From the NCBI RefSeq assembly GCF_000789235.1, contig NZ_KN525716.1, positions 248,001 to 312,000 of the forward strand: a stretch of 64,000 bases of DNA, written 5' to 3'. Position numbers and translations under genes: made by a program. Of this stretch, positions 8,801 through 17,394 are shown piece after piece. This stretch comes from Wocania ichthyoenteri Th78. GTDB lineage: Bacteria > Bacteroidota > Bacteroidia > Flavobacteriales > Flavobacteriaceae. The number at the start of each line of letters is the position of its first letter. Position 1 is the stretch's first letter. The notes beneath the pieces are model-generated. The model did no database searches and was not told where the DNA came from. It saw nothing but the letters and a program-made list of their open reading frames with translations.

Positions 8801-9214
8801 TTACTCCTTTTGCATTCCTCTTAAAACCAAAATACCAATTCTAGAGACAACAAAAGTAAAAAGTCCAAACGTTGCAGTTAATAAAGAAACTTTAAGTCCG
8901 CCAGCAAAAATTGCAGGATCAGGGTTTCCAAGTGCTTCAACAGAGTCAAAAGCAGTAATTAACCCAATGACTGAACCTAAAAAACCTAAAACTAACCCTA
9001 GAAGGCTACTATCTATAACCAAACAAAGCATTTTTTTAGAAATTAAAATATCCTTTTTAAGACTTAAAAACCCTTTTACTAAAAGAATAATAGAAAGCAA
9101 TAAGCATATTAATATTAATGACATAAAAAATGGTCCACCTTCATTAAACCTATCAACAAAAGGGTTTGAAGCTACTAATACTTTTGGTAATGTTGAAACT
9201 AATAATACACACAT
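8801..9214 (-). CDS. MotA/TolQ/ExbB-like membrane protein
   Basis: 137 residues with three hydrophobic segments, about 28-48, 65-88 and 105-128. The stretch LGLVLGFLGSVIGLITAFDSV followed by IFAGGLKVSLLTATFGL has the Gly/Ser/Thr-rich channel-helix pattern of TolQ/ExbB/MotA proton-channel proteins, which energise outer-membrane or flagellar machines. It is much shorter than ExbB (about 230), and no ExbD or TonB partner is adjacent, so the assignment rests on the two channel helices. It is divergent from the LytS/LytTR genes across a region holding a long inverted repeat, which suggests that it could be their regulatory target. Confidence 0.65.
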   Translation of the reverse strand: MCVLLVSTLPKVLVASNPFVDRFNEGGPFFMSLILICLLLSIILLVKGFLSLKKDILISKKMLCLVIDSSLLGLVLGFLGSVIGLITAFDSVEALGNPDPAIFAGGLKVSLLTATFGLFTFVVSRIGILVLRGMQKE

Positions 9215-9281
9215 AACTGATTGTTTTTTGATTAATGTCCTCCAAACTTAGTCTAGATTATTTATCAAAAATTTTAAATAC

Positions 9282-9348
9282 GACGAATAACCAAATTAGT
9301 GATGGATATAACCGATTGCCAAAACCCTTACTAAATCCGTTATTCGTC
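9282..9348. promoter_or_regulatory. Inverted repeat GACGAATAAC / GTTATTCGTC in the divergent promoter region
   Basis: Arms GACGAATAAC (9282-9291) and GTTATTCGTC (9339-9348) are perfect. The symmetry continues inward for about 11 more bases with 4 mismatches, and arm centres are 57 bases apart. It lies between the ExbB-like gene and the sensor kinase gene, where an operator for the adjacent LytTR regulator would be expected. This is an inference from position and symmetry only. Confidence 0.5.
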
Positions 9349-9405
9349 TACAAAACATTAATTCAGCATAAAAATATACTATTATTGTAACACTATTATT
9401 AAAGC

Positions 9406-10458
9406 ATGATAAAAAATAAATATATTTTAAAGCTTTTATGCAAACTACTTCTACATTCTATATTTTGGTTAGCAGTACTGCTTTTTTTTACCTATTTCTT
9501 TGGTGCTGAAAGCAAAAACTTTAAAGACACACTTTCTTTTTCACTTTTTTTAATGCCAATTACTATAGCTACAACTTATGTTTCCATATATAAATTAATT
9601 CCCGAGTATTTAATAACCAAACGCTATTTACTTTTTGGTTTGTATAGTTTTTATACTTTAATTATCTCTGGATATTTAATCATGGTTTCTATCTTTTTCA
9701 GCTTTATATATCTTGCTAATTTTGAATATAACGCTATGAATCCCGTAACAAAAAATATACTGTTTGTAGCTATTGCGGTTTATTTAGTGGTTATTATTGT
9801 GAGTTCTTTTAAATTAGTGAAGCTGAATTTGAAACACACCGAAGAAACAAAAAAACTAGAAACCAAAATATTAGAAACACAACTTAAACTAAAGGAGCAA
9901 GAATTGAATTATCTAAAAATGCAAATTCATCCGCATTTTTTATTTAACACGCTTAATACATTGTATGGTTTTGCTTTAAAGAAAGCTGATGAAACCCCTG
10001 AAATGATATTAAAACTCTCCAATTTATTAGATTATTTACTTTATCAAATAGACAAACCCTTTGTGCTTTTAGTTACAGAAATTAATCATATTAAAGATTA
10101 TATTGAGTTAGAGAAAATGCGATTTAATAATACACTTAAAGTTACTTTCAATTATAATAACATTCCTGAAACCACTAAAATTGCTCCTATGCTACTCTTA
10201 CCTTTTATTGAAAATAGTTTTAAGCACGGCAGTATTAAAAATGGCGTTTTAGATATAAAAATTGACTTAAATTGTGATAATGAAAATGTTTGTTTTAAAA
10301 TTGAAAATAGCTTTAAAAAAAGCAACCAAACTAGTAATGGCATTGGTTTAGAAAATATTAAGAAAAGACTAGATTTATTGTATAAAGATAATTACGGCTT
10401 AAATATTGGTGATAGTAAAGGTGATTTTAAAGTAACTCTTAATTTAAATAGTAAGTAA
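9406..10458 (+). CDS. LytS/YpdA-type sensor histidine kinase
   Basis: 350 residues. About four transmembrane helices lie in residues 10-145, followed by a short coiled coil (about 145-170). The His-kinase (PF06580) core then follows: MQIHPHFLFNTLN, with the likely phospho-acceptor His177, and a degenerate ATPase domain with LLPFIENSFKHG (N box) near 265 and GIGLENIKKRL near 310. Such kinases partner with LytTR regulators, and the next gene encodes one with zero spacing. No extracytoplasmic sensor domain is present, so the signal is probably sensed in or at the membrane. Confidence 0.92.
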   Translation: MIKNKYILKLLCKLLLHSIFWLAVLLFFTYFFGAESKNFKDTLSFSLFLMPITIATTYVSIYKLIPEYLITKRYLLFGLYSFYTLIISGYLIMVSIFFSFIYLANFEYNAMNPVTKNILFVAIAVYLVVIIVSSFKLVKLNLKHTEETKKLETKILETQLKLKEQELNYLKMQIHPHFLFNTLNTLYGFALKKADETPEMILKLSNLLDYLLYQIDKPFVLLVTEINHIKDYIELEKMRFNNTLKVTFNYNNIPETTKIAPMLLLPFIENSFKHGSIKNGVLDIKIDLNCDNENVCFKIENSFKKSNQTSNGIGLENIKKRLDLLYKDNYGLNIGDSKGDFKVTLNLNSK

Positions 10459-11175
10459 TTGCAAAAAAGTAACGATATATCATGTATTATTGTTGATGAT
10501 GAGTTTATAGCGAGAGAAATCATCGGTATTCATCTTTCAAAAATTAGTAATATTAATATAGTTGCTAGCTGTAGTAATGCTATGGAGGCTTTTAAATATA
10601 TTAATAAACATAAAATTGATTTGGTTTTTTTAGATATAAATATGCCTGAAATATCAGGTATCTCTTTTGTAAAATCTATCAATAAAGATATCAAAATTAT
10701 TTTTACAACTGCTTATCGTGATTATGCTGTTGAAGGTTTTGAACTGCAAGCCGTAGACTATTTATTAAAACCGATTTCATTTGAACGTTTACTTAAAGCT
10801 GTAAACACTTATTTTGGAGTTTATAGTAGTCCAAAGAATGAAATTAATACTATTGGTGAGAATACTGATTTTATTTTTGTTCGATCTGACCGAACCATGG
10901 TAAAAATAGATTTTAAGGACATTATTTATATTGAAAGCTATAGCGATTATATTAAAATTAATCTAACTAATAAAACTATTGTTACTCGTGAAACTATTAG
11001 TGCCATAGAAGCAAAACTTCCAAAAAAATTATTTATAAGAATTCATAGATCCTATATAATTTCTATTGAACACATCACTTCATTTACAAAAGAACAGGTA
11101 ATTATTTTGAAAAAGTCACTTCCTATAAGCCGAAGTTATAAGAGTAAAGTTTTGCAATTATTAGATACATTTTAA
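10459..11175 (+). CDS. LytTR-family response regulator
   Basis: 238 residues starting at a TTG that directly abuts the kinase stop codon, so the pair is translationally coupled. The receiver domain (about 1-125) has the acidic pair VDDE, phospho-acceptor Asp59 in LVFLDINMPEISG, a Thr/Ala switch (FTTAYRDYA) and Lys in YLLKPISFERL. The LytTR DNA-binding domain (about 140-236) contains IIYIESYSDYIKI and RIHRSYIIS. LytTR proteins bind spaced repeats upstream of target genes, and the inverted repeat at 9282-9348 is a candidate site. Confidence 0.93.
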   Translation: MQKSNDISCIIVDDEFIAREIIGIHLSKISNINIVASCSNAMEAFKYINKHKIDLVFLDINMPEISGISFVKSINKDIKIIFTTAYRDYAVEGFELQAVDYLLKPISFERLLKAVNTYFGVYSSPKNEINTIGENTDFIFVRSDRTMVKIDFKDIIYIESYSDYIKINLTNKTIVTRETISAIEAKLPKKLFIRIHRSYIISIEHITSFTKEQVIILKKSLPISRSYKSKVLQLLDTF

Positions 11176-11183
11176 ACAAAAAA

Positions 11184-11224
11184 ATCCCTTTCCACCCTGA
11201 TATTATCAGAAAATGAAAAGGGAT
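11184..11224 (-). terminator. Hairpin terminator, best fit for the minus-strand mscS operon
   Basis: The stem ATCCCTTT (11184-11191) with AAAGGGAT (11217-11224) is followed by a T-run only when read on the minus strand, downstream of the mscS gene ending at 11290. On the plus strand it also follows the LytTR gene, but no T-run follows the stem there. Confidence 0.6.
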
Positions 11225-11289
11225 ATAACATGTAGAGAGTTGCTTAATACACAGGACGTAACCAACCAAATTTTAACCCTAACTTAAAA

Positions 11290-12117
11290 TTAACCCTGTA
11301 TTTTAACTTGGCTCTCTACAATATCTTTAATAGGCACAACAATTTTGCCTTGTTCTGTTTTTAGTGTGACCGATATATTATTAACTGTTTCTACTTCACC
11401 TTTAACGTTATTAAACTCGATAACTTGCCCTATTTCGTATGTTTTTCTGGCATAAAATGTTCTTAATAAATCGCCCACTACTTTTTGAGCACCAAATCCG
11501 AAGGCTAAAGCAAAGGCTAATAAAAAGGCCGCTAAAATCATGGTAATGTTGCTTGTAATGATTTCGGTATCAACACCCGCTTGATTTAAAGCTGTTATTG
11601 AAATGAACGTGAGTAATAAAAAAAATACAATTTGACTAATCATTTTTGAACCTGATAAATCCATCGATTCAAAGAATGATTTGATAGCTTTTTTAACGAA
11701 ATTAGCTAGTAATAAACCAATAGTAAATACTATTAAAGCTGAGAATAATTTAGGCAAATACCCAAGGAAATTTTTTATTTCCTCTGATACCATAGTAAGA
11801 TTAAGGATGTCTGTAACTACAATAAGCAGCATGATATACATAATCCATTTTACAAACTTGGTGATAATTTTAATGATGTTGAAGTTTAGTTTTTTGCCTT
11901 CAAATATTTCAATTTCATTTATTTTATCATCTAACTTGTCTGCCTTTGCAAGCTTTAACGCTTTTCGTACTATGCCAACTATAAGTTTAGTAAGTAACCA
12001 ACCTATAATTACTATAACAATAGCACCAAGAATATTTGGGATTACTCCAGCCACTTCGTTTGATATAGCTGATAATGAATCCATAACACCTTCATTCCAT
12101 GCCGTTATTTTTTCCAT
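11290..12117 (-). CDS. Small-conductance mechanosensitive channel (MscS family)
   Basis: 275 residues. Four hydrophobic segments are visible (about 20-45, 85-105, 120-145, 160-215). The pore helix region reads ITSNITMILAAFLLAFALAFGFGAQKVVGDLLR, with the Ala/Gly-packed TM3 and the GAQKVVGDL hinge of the family. It is followed by a beta domain (IGQVIEFNNVKGEVETVN). Such channels release solutes during hypo-osmotic shock. It is the last gene of an operon with an ECF sigma factor and a 64-aa protein (2-base gap), which suggests envelope-stress or osmotic control by that sigma factor. Confidence 0.88.
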   Translation of the reverse strand: MEKITAWNEGVMDSLSAISNEVAGVIPNILGAIVIVIIGWLLTKLIVGIVRKALKLAKADKLDDKINEIEIFEGKKLNFNIIKIITKFVKWIMYIMLLIVVTDILNLTMVSEEIKNFLGYLPKLFSALIVFTIGLLLANFVKKAIKSFFESMDLSGSKMISQIVFFLLLTFISITALNQAGVDTEIITSNITMILAAFLLAFALAFGFGAQKVVGDLLRTFYARKTYEIGQVIEFNNVKGEVETVNNISVTLKTEQGKIVVPIKDIVESQVKIQG

Positions 12118-12119
12118 GA

Positions 12120-12314
12120 TTATTTATTGTTTTCGTTAGGGTTATCTTTTCTTTTTTTTATGGTCTGTTCTACAATTTTTGCCACATCTACAGAGAATAA
12201 GCTCGCTAAATCCATTAGCAACTTAGCCGTGGCAATATCGCTCATAACCTTAGCTTTAAGTTCTTGCGGAACTTCTTTAAGAGGCTGGTTTATATGCTTA
12301 AACGGATTCTCCAT
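12120..12314 (-). CDS. Small conserved-looking protein between ECF sigma factor and MscS
   Basis: 64 residues, ATG at 12314 overlapping the sigma-factor stop by one base (TAATG). It is soluble and helical: a Pro-rich start (NPFKHINQPLKEVPQELKAKV) followed by an amphipathic helix (MDLASLFSVDVAKIVEQTIKKRK) and a polar tail. There are no cysteines and no membrane segment, so it does not look like a zinc-dependent or membrane-anchored anti-sigma factor. Its position between sigma factor and channel suggests a regulator of one of them, but no family function is known to me. Confidence 0.7.
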   Translation of the reverse strand: MENPFKHINQPLKEVPQELKAKVMSDIATAKLLMDLASLFSVDVAKIVEQTIKKRKDNPNENNK

Positions 12315-12889
12315 TATTTAAGGTTATTAGTATATACGGTTTTTAGTTTGTCTTTAGCGCGTTTAATTCTCATTTTAACAGCACTTTCTCCAATTCCTAA
12401 AACACTTTCAATATCTCTTATAGAAAGATGGTCTTGGTATTTTAACAATAAAATCATTTTCTCTTCTGGAGAAATGAGTTCTAAGGCTATTTTTAATTTG
12501 TCCACCTTCATATCCAGAAAACTGGTATCATCTTCTTCATTATACGAAAGGTTTTCAATATCTTTATAATCTACTGACTGCTTTTCAAATTTTTTAGCTG
12601 TATTTCTGGTTACATAATTTACACAGTGATTATATGTAAAGGCATATAACCATGTTGAAAATTTCGATTTTCCTTTAAAACTAGCCAACTTAACAAAGAG
12701 TTTTAAAAATATATCTTGTGTTAAATCTTTAGCTTCATCAGCATCTTTTGCAAAACCAAAACATTTATTATATACCAATGTAGCATACCTATCGTAGAGT
12801 ATCTCGAAAAGCAATGTGTTATTGGTTTTAACAATTGCTTTTACCAAATCTTCATCAGGTAGCTTATTAATATTGTCTAGGGTTTTCAA
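12314..12889 (-). CDS. ECF-type RNA polymerase sigma factor
   Basis: 191 residues. Region 2 (about 22-90) has LYDRYATLVYNKCFGF and DEAKDLTQDIFLKLFVKLASFKGKSKFSTWLYAFTYNHC. An acidic linker (about 105-125) precedes region 4 (about 130-185) with ELISPEEKMILLLKYQDHLSIRDIESVLGIGESAVKMRIKRA. The start is a TTG that itself overlaps a TACATTTG sequence (minus strand 12894-12887), so either that box is fortuitous or the start is further in. The sigma factor, 64-aa and mscS genes are tightly packed and probably form one autoregulated operon. Confidence 0.9.
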   Translation of the reverse strand: MKTLDNINKLPDEDLVKAIVKTNNTLLFEILYDRYATLVYNKCFGFAKDADEAKDLTQDIFLKLFVKLASFKGKSKFSTWLYAFTYNHCVNYVTRNTAKKFEKQSVDYKDIENLSYNEEDDTSFLDMKVDKLKIALELISPEEKMILLLKYQDHLSIRDIESVLGIGESAVKMRIKRAKDKLKTVYTNNLK

Positions 12890-12991
12890 ATGTAGCTTAC
12901 AGCTATTTTAGTTATTATGAGTTAAGACACAGGTAATTTTAATAAGTCACAATTATTTTTAAAAAATAAACACTTAAAAATTGAATATAAA

Positions 12992-13017
12992 AAAAAGCGA
13001 CTAATGTGTCGCTTTTT
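12992..13017. terminator. Hairpin terminator after fabV
   Basis: AAAAAGCGAC (12992-13001) pairs with GTCGCTTTTT (13008-13017) around a six-base loop, with T-runs on both strands. It ends the lpdA-fabV transcript on the minus strand. Confidence 0.85.
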
Positions 13018-13039
13018 TTATCTAAAATTATAATATTTA

Positions 13040-14227
13040 TTATTGTAAACCTGGAATTGAAACTATTTCATTTACATCTTCATCATAATCTACACCTTCT
13101 ACTTTAAAACCAAAAAGATTATAAAAATCAGTTTCGTAACCTTTTAAATCTCCTATTTCTGGTAAAGTTTCGGTAGTGGCTTGTTTCCAAAGTTCTAAAA
13201 CTTTAGCTTGTACATCTTCACGCATTTCCCAATCGTCAATTCGAATTCTACCAGCTTCGTCTAGTTCTAAATTTTCAGCGTATAAACGGGCATTAAACAA
13301 ACGTTCAATTTGCTCAATACAACCTTCATGAATACCTTTTTCTTTCATTACTTTATATAACAATGAAATATACAACGGAATTACGGGAATTGCTGAACTC
13401 GCTTGCGTTACTAGCGCTTTATTTACAGATACATAGGCTTTACCATTAACATCTTTTAAAGTATCGGTAATTTTAAAAGCTGTAGCTTCTAAATGATCTT
13501 TTGCACGACCAATGGTTCCTTTTCTATAAACAGCTTCGGTTAACGACGGACCAATATAAGAATACGCAACCGTTTTAAATTTTTTTGATAAAACACCAGC
13601 AGACTTTAATTCATCAATCCACATTTGCCAATCTTCACCACCCATTACATTAACGGTATTCTTGATATCGTCTTCAGTACATGGTGCGATTGAAATTTCT
13701 TTAACTTCACCTGTATGAAAATCTACTGTATTATCGGTAAATGTGCTTCCAATTGGCTTTAACACCGATTTAAAACGCTCTCCAGTATCTGGATGTGTAC
13801 GCACTGGAGATGCTAAACTATATATTAACAAATCGATTTCACCTAAATCGGCTTTAATTAAATCGATAGTTTGAGCTTTTATTTCGTTAGAAAACGCATC
13901 ACCATTTATACTTTTAGCGTATAAACCATCTTTATGTGCTTGAGCCTCAAAGGCAGCACTGTTGTACCAACCAGGAGATGCTGGACGACCTTCAGTTGGT
14001 GGTTTTTCAAAAAATGCCCCAATGGTTGCTGCGTTAGACCCGTAAGCCGCAGTAATTCTGGATGCTAAACCAAATCCTGTAGAAGCACCAATGACTAGCA
14101 CTTTTTTAGGACCATTTTTAACTGGTCGTTCTTTTACATATTCTATTTGGTTTAATATGTTTTGCTCACAACCTTTTGGATGGGATGTTAAACAAATAAA
14201 CCCTCTTGTTTTTGGTTCTATGATCAT
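13040..14227 (-). CDS. fabV: Trans-2-enoyl-ACP/CoA reductase FabV
   Basis: 395 residues, the normal FabV length. It reduces trans-2-enoyl thioesters with NADH in the last step of fatty-acid elongation. The N-terminus MIIEPKTRGFICLTSHPKGC and the Rossmann turn VIGASTGFGLASR (near 45-57) are family hallmarks. The catalytic Tyr-x8-Lys pair is Tyr234 and Lys243 (YRKGTIGRAK). FabV enzymes resist triclosan, and some act as crotonyl-CoA reductases. The gene lies 3 bases downstream of lpdA, an arrangement implying co-transcription of an NADH-linked pair. Confidence 0.95.
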   Translation of the reverse strand: MIIEPKTRGFICLTSHPKGCEQNILNQIEYVKERPVKNGPKKVLVIGASTGFGLASRITAAYGSNAATIGAFFEKPPTEGRPASPGWYNSAAFEAQAHKDGLYAKSINGDAFSNEIKAQTIDLIKADLGEIDLLIYSLASPVRTHPDTGERFKSVLKPIGSTFTDNTVDFHTGEVKEISIAPCTEDDIKNTVNVMGGEDWQMWIDELKSAGVLSKKFKTVAYSYIGPSLTEAVYRKGTIGRAKDHLEATAFKITDTLKDVNGKAYVSVNKALVTQASSAIPVIPLYISLLYKVMKEKGIHEGCIEQIERLFNARLYAENLELDEAGRIRIDDWEMREDVQAKVLELWKQATTETLPEIGDLKGYETDFYNLFGFKVEGVDYDEDVNEIVSIPGLQ

Positions 14228-14230
14228 AAT

Positions 14231-15631
14231 CTAAATGTGTAATGCTCTGTCTTCAGTGGCCGCTAAAGCTGCTTCTTTAATAGCTTCAGTAAATGTTGGA
14301 TGCGCATGAGACATACGAGACACATCCTCTGCACTCGCTCTGTATTCCATAGCTACAACTGCTTCTGCAATCATATCAGCAGCGCGAGCACCAACCATAT
14401 GTACGCCTAAAATTTCATCTGTTTTTTTGTCTGCTAGAATTTTTACAAAGCCATCTAAATCCATACTTGCTCTACTTCTACCTAAAGCACGCATTGGGAA
14501 TTGACCAACTTTGTACTCTACTCCAGCTTCTTTTAAATCTTCTTCGGTTTTACCAACTGCGGCAACTTCTGGCCATGTGTAAACCACGCCTGGAATTAAA
14601 TTATAATCGATATGTGGTTTTTGTCCCGCTAAAGTTTCTGCAACAAATACGCCTTCTTCTTCTGCTTTATGTGCTAACATAGCGCCTTTTATAACATCGC
14701 CAATTGCATAAATATTTGAAGCCGAAGTTTGTAAATGTTCATTGACTTCAACCTGACCTCTTTCATTAATTTTCACTCCTGCTGCCTCAACATTTAAGCC
14801 ATCTGTATAGGGGCGACGACCAACAGATACTAAACAATAATCACCTTTAATTTCTACTTCTTCTCCCTTTTTATTATCTGCTTTCACTATAACTTCATCA
14901 CCTTTTCTTTCAACAGATTTCACTTTGTGAGAAACATTCATTTTAAATTTGGCCTTTTTGAATACCTTATTAAGCTCTTTAGACAAACCAGTATCCATTG
15001 TTGGAATAATACGATCCATATACTCTACAACAGTAACTTCTGAACCTAATCTTTTATATACTTGACCAAGTTCTAAACCAATAACACCTCCACCAATTAC
15101 GATTAAATGCTTTGGTATTTCTTTAAGTTTTAAAGCTTCGGTTGATGTAATAACACGCTCTTTATCTATATTGATAAACGGTAAATTTGATGGTTTACTT
15201 CCTGTAGCAATAATCGTGTTTTTGGCTTCAATTTCAGTAGTTTCTTTTCCTGAAATTGTAATATGAGTAGCATCTTTAAAAGCACCTAAACCTTCATAAA
15301 CATCAATCTTATTTTTCTTCATTAAAAAATCGATACCACCAGTAGTTTGATCTACAACTGATTGCTTACGTGCAATCATTTTCTCTAAATTTACTTTTAT
15401 ATCGCCAGGGATTTCAATACCGTGTTCTTCAAAATGTTTAACAGCATCTTCGTAGTGGTGAGACGAATCTAATAGCGCTTTACTTGGTATACATCCCACA
15501 TTTAAACACGTACCACCTAATGTCGAATATTTTTCAATTATTGCTGTTTTCATCCCTAATTGTGCACAACGTATTGCTGCAACATATCCTCCAGGGCCAG
15601 AACCTATAACGGCTACATCGTAAGAATTCAT
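14231..15631 (-). CDS. lpdA: Dihydrolipoyl dehydrogenase
   Basis: 466 residues, the E3 flavoenzyme that reoxidises dihydrolipoamide in 2-oxoacid dehydrogenase and glycine-cleavage complexes. Visible are the FAD-binding GSGPGGYVAA (10-19), redox disulfide GGTCLNVGCIPSK (Cys42, Cys47), NAD-binding VIGGGVIGLELG (near 177), second FAD motif IYAIGDVI, and the C-terminal dimer-interface His-Glu pair in SHAHPTFTEAIKEA. It is the first gene of the lpdA-fabV unit, with a good -7 box upstream. E1/E2 genes are not in this window. Confidence 0.96.
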   Translation of the reverse strand: MNSYDVAVIGSGPGGYVAAIRCAQLGMKTAIIEKYSTLGGTCLNVGCIPSKALLDSSHHYEDAVKHFEEHGIEIPGDIKVNLEKMIARKQSVVDQTTGGIDFLMKKNKIDVYEGLGAFKDATHITISGKETTEIEAKNTIIATGSKPSNLPFINIDKERVITSTEALKLKEIPKHLIVIGGGVIGLELGQVYKRLGSEVTVVEYMDRIIPTMDTGLSKELNKVFKKAKFKMNVSHKVKSVERKGDEVIVKADNKKGEEVEIKGDYCLVSVGRRPYTDGLNVEAAGVKINERGQVEVNEHLQTSASNIYAIGDVIKGAMLAHKAEEEGVFVAETLAGQKPHIDYNLIPGVVYTWPEVAAVGKTEEDLKEAGVEYKVGQFPMRALGRSRASMDLDGFVKILADKKTDEILGVHMVGARAADMIAEAVVAMEYRASAEDVSRMSHAHPTFTEAIKEAALAATEDRALHI

Positions 15632-15663
15632 ATTTTAATTTTATTATCTTAAATTAATGATTG

Positions 15664-15671
15664 CAAAAGTA
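15664..15671 (-). promoter_or_regulatory. -7 box TACTTTTG for lpdA-fabV
   Basis: An exact TAnnTTTG match on the minus strand, 33 bases before the lpdA ATG. Confidence 0.5.
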
Positions 15672-15694
15672 CAATTTTTGTTAAAGAAAGAATA

Positions 15695-17287
15695 TTAATT
15701 ATCAGTCTTTTCAATATCATTCAAAATCCACTCTAATTCAGTATCAATATTCAACTTTCTATCTTCAATTGTTGGCGTTATTTTTACATCTGGTTTTACA
15801 CCATATCCATCTGGGTTTTGCTTTTGTGGTGCTTCAATTTGCATTAAACCCATTCTAACTTTAAGTTTAGATGTTGGTAATTGGTATAGTTTATAAATTC
15901 CTGCAACCGTACCATTATATGCACCCCCAGTTTCTTCTCCAACAAAAATAGCGCGTTTATTGGCTTGAAGATGCGTTGATAAAACTGAAGATGCTGAAAA
16001 TGAATTCCCATTAATCAGCACATAAATATCGCCTTTAAAATGCAATGGGTTTGGCGCTTTTACTTTCGAAAATTTATTGAATCTGTAATACAATTTTCCA
16101 TCCTTTTTCTTAGTCTTTAATAAATTGTGAGTTATAATAATCGGCGATAATAAACCACCAACAATTTTAAGGCTGGCTGATGATGTATTGCTCATTACAA
16201 ACTTCATAAAAGGGATTCTACTATTCACTTCACTTTCTGTAATAAACTGATAATTTTCATTAGTTAAATACGAGTATAAATTATCAATCTCAGAAATACG
16301 TCCGCCACCATTATCCCTTAAATCTAAAATAAAATACTTGGTTTTCGCAGAATCTAATTTTGCAAAACTTTCCTTATAAAATGCTTTATAAGAACCATTA
16401 CTAAAACCTCTAATTTTCATCAGAGCAATGGTGCTATCTTTACCAATAAAGCTTAAATTTCTAGTATATTGCTTCCTACTTGAAATATAACCATGTTTAT
16501 TGTTGTACTTCTTTTTCTGTTTTGCCTTTAAGCGATTAATTTTTTTTTCTGTTTTACTTAACTTTTTAGGTTTTTCAACTTTAGTGGAATCAGATTCTGT
16601 TTTATTCTCTTTGTCTTCCTTTTCCAATCGTTTAAATGTTTTTATAAAGGTTGAGTCTTCACTTTTAAGTGTCACTTTTAAACTATCTACAAATCCATTA
16701 TTTCTATAATAAAATGTTTTAAAATTTTTGCCAACAAATCGATTGTGCAGTGTTGTATTGTATCCATCAGAAGCAAACTGTGTTTTATATTTTTCAACTA
16801 AATTAATCGCTAAATCATCTTCAATTTTAACAACTTCGTTACCAACAAGTGTAGAATCTTTTCCTCGGGTATTTTTTACCCAAAGCTTGTTATTTAAGTA
16901 TTCGAAATCTAAATCGTAAAACTCAAATTTTTTCTTTTTTAATAGTTTTCTTTCTTTTCTGGTAAATCTCTTATTTGCTGAACCTACCGAAACATGTCCT
17001 TGTCTTACATTTGTAACAACAGGTGCTAGTTTTTTGTAAAATTCTCGCGAATTCATAGGCTGTTTTATGGCTTTTTTTAAACTATCAAACTCAAAATCTA
17101 AAATATTTTTTGGTGTGTATTGATATAGTTTTGGGTGATGTTTTTTAAGTTGTTTGTATAGTTTATCAACATCGTTTTGTAAATCTTCAACCGTATGTAA
17201 CGATGCAATTTGCTGGTTATAGGTCTTTACACTGCTGCAAGACATTGTAATTAGCACAATAGTAAAAACAGAAAATAGTTTCTTCAT
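15695..17287 (-). CDS. S41-family periplasmic peptidase, lipoprotein
   Basis: 530 residues. The lipoprotein signal ends in LITMSC (Cys about 17). S41 (C-terminal processing protease/tricorn-like) elements are ALMKIRGFSNG, the LDLRDNGGG strand-turn near 325, and the nucleophile region INGNSFSASSVLSTHLQANKRAIFVGEETGG near 430-460. The N-terminal ~200 residues contain a helical segment and HPKLYQYTPKNIL. An unusual Lys/Glu-rich stretch (about 222-265, KENKTESDSTKVEKPKKLSK and following) interrupts the region before the protease core. Activity is probably cleavage at C-termini or interiors of envelope proteins; the target is unknown. Confidence 0.85.
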   Translation of the reverse strand: MKKLFSVFTIVLITMSCSSVKTYNQQIASLHTVEDLQNDVDKLYKQLKKHHPKLYQYTPKNILDFEFDSLKKAIKQPMNSREFYKKLAPVVTNVRQGHVSVGSANKRFTRKERKLLKKKKFEFYDLDFEYLNNKLWVKNTRGKDSTLVGNEVVKIEDDLAINLVEKYKTQFASDGYNTTLHNRFVGKNFKTFYYRNNGFVDSLKVTLKSEDSTFIKTFKRLEKEDKENKTESDSTKVEKPKKLSKTEKKINRLKAKQKKKYNNKHGYISSRKQYTRNLSFIGKDSTIALMKIRGFSNGSYKAFYKESFAKLDSAKTKYFILDLRDNGGGRISEIDNLYSYLTNENYQFITESEVNSRIPFMKFVMSNTSSASLKIVGGLLSPIIITHNLLKTKKKDGKLYYRFNKFSKVKAPNPLHFKGDIYVLINGNSFSASSVLSTHLQANKRAIFVGEETGGAYNGTVAGIYKLYQLPTSKLKVRMGLMQIEAPQKQNPDGYGVKPDVKITPTIEDRKLNIDTELEWILNDIEKTDN

Positions 17288-17380
17288 TCAAAAAAAATCA
17301 TCATTAAAGCAACTAAAGTACTTGTAATTATTTTAATTTATATTGTATTAATTAATCTTTAACTTTTAAGTAAAATCGTG

Positions 17381-17388
17381 TAGCTTTG
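17381..17388 (+). promoter_or_regulatory. -7 box TAGCTTTG for smpB
   Basis: An exact TAnnTTTG match ends 6 bases before the smpB ATG at 17395. A transcript starting at the usual 4-7 bases downstream would be leaderless or nearly so. Confidence 0.5.
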
Positions 17389-17394
17389 TGCTCC

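Noticed and set aside
11681-12139. 152-codon plus-strand ORF
   Set aside because: A shadow of the mscS gene on the opposite strand; its hydrophobicity mirrors the real membrane helices.
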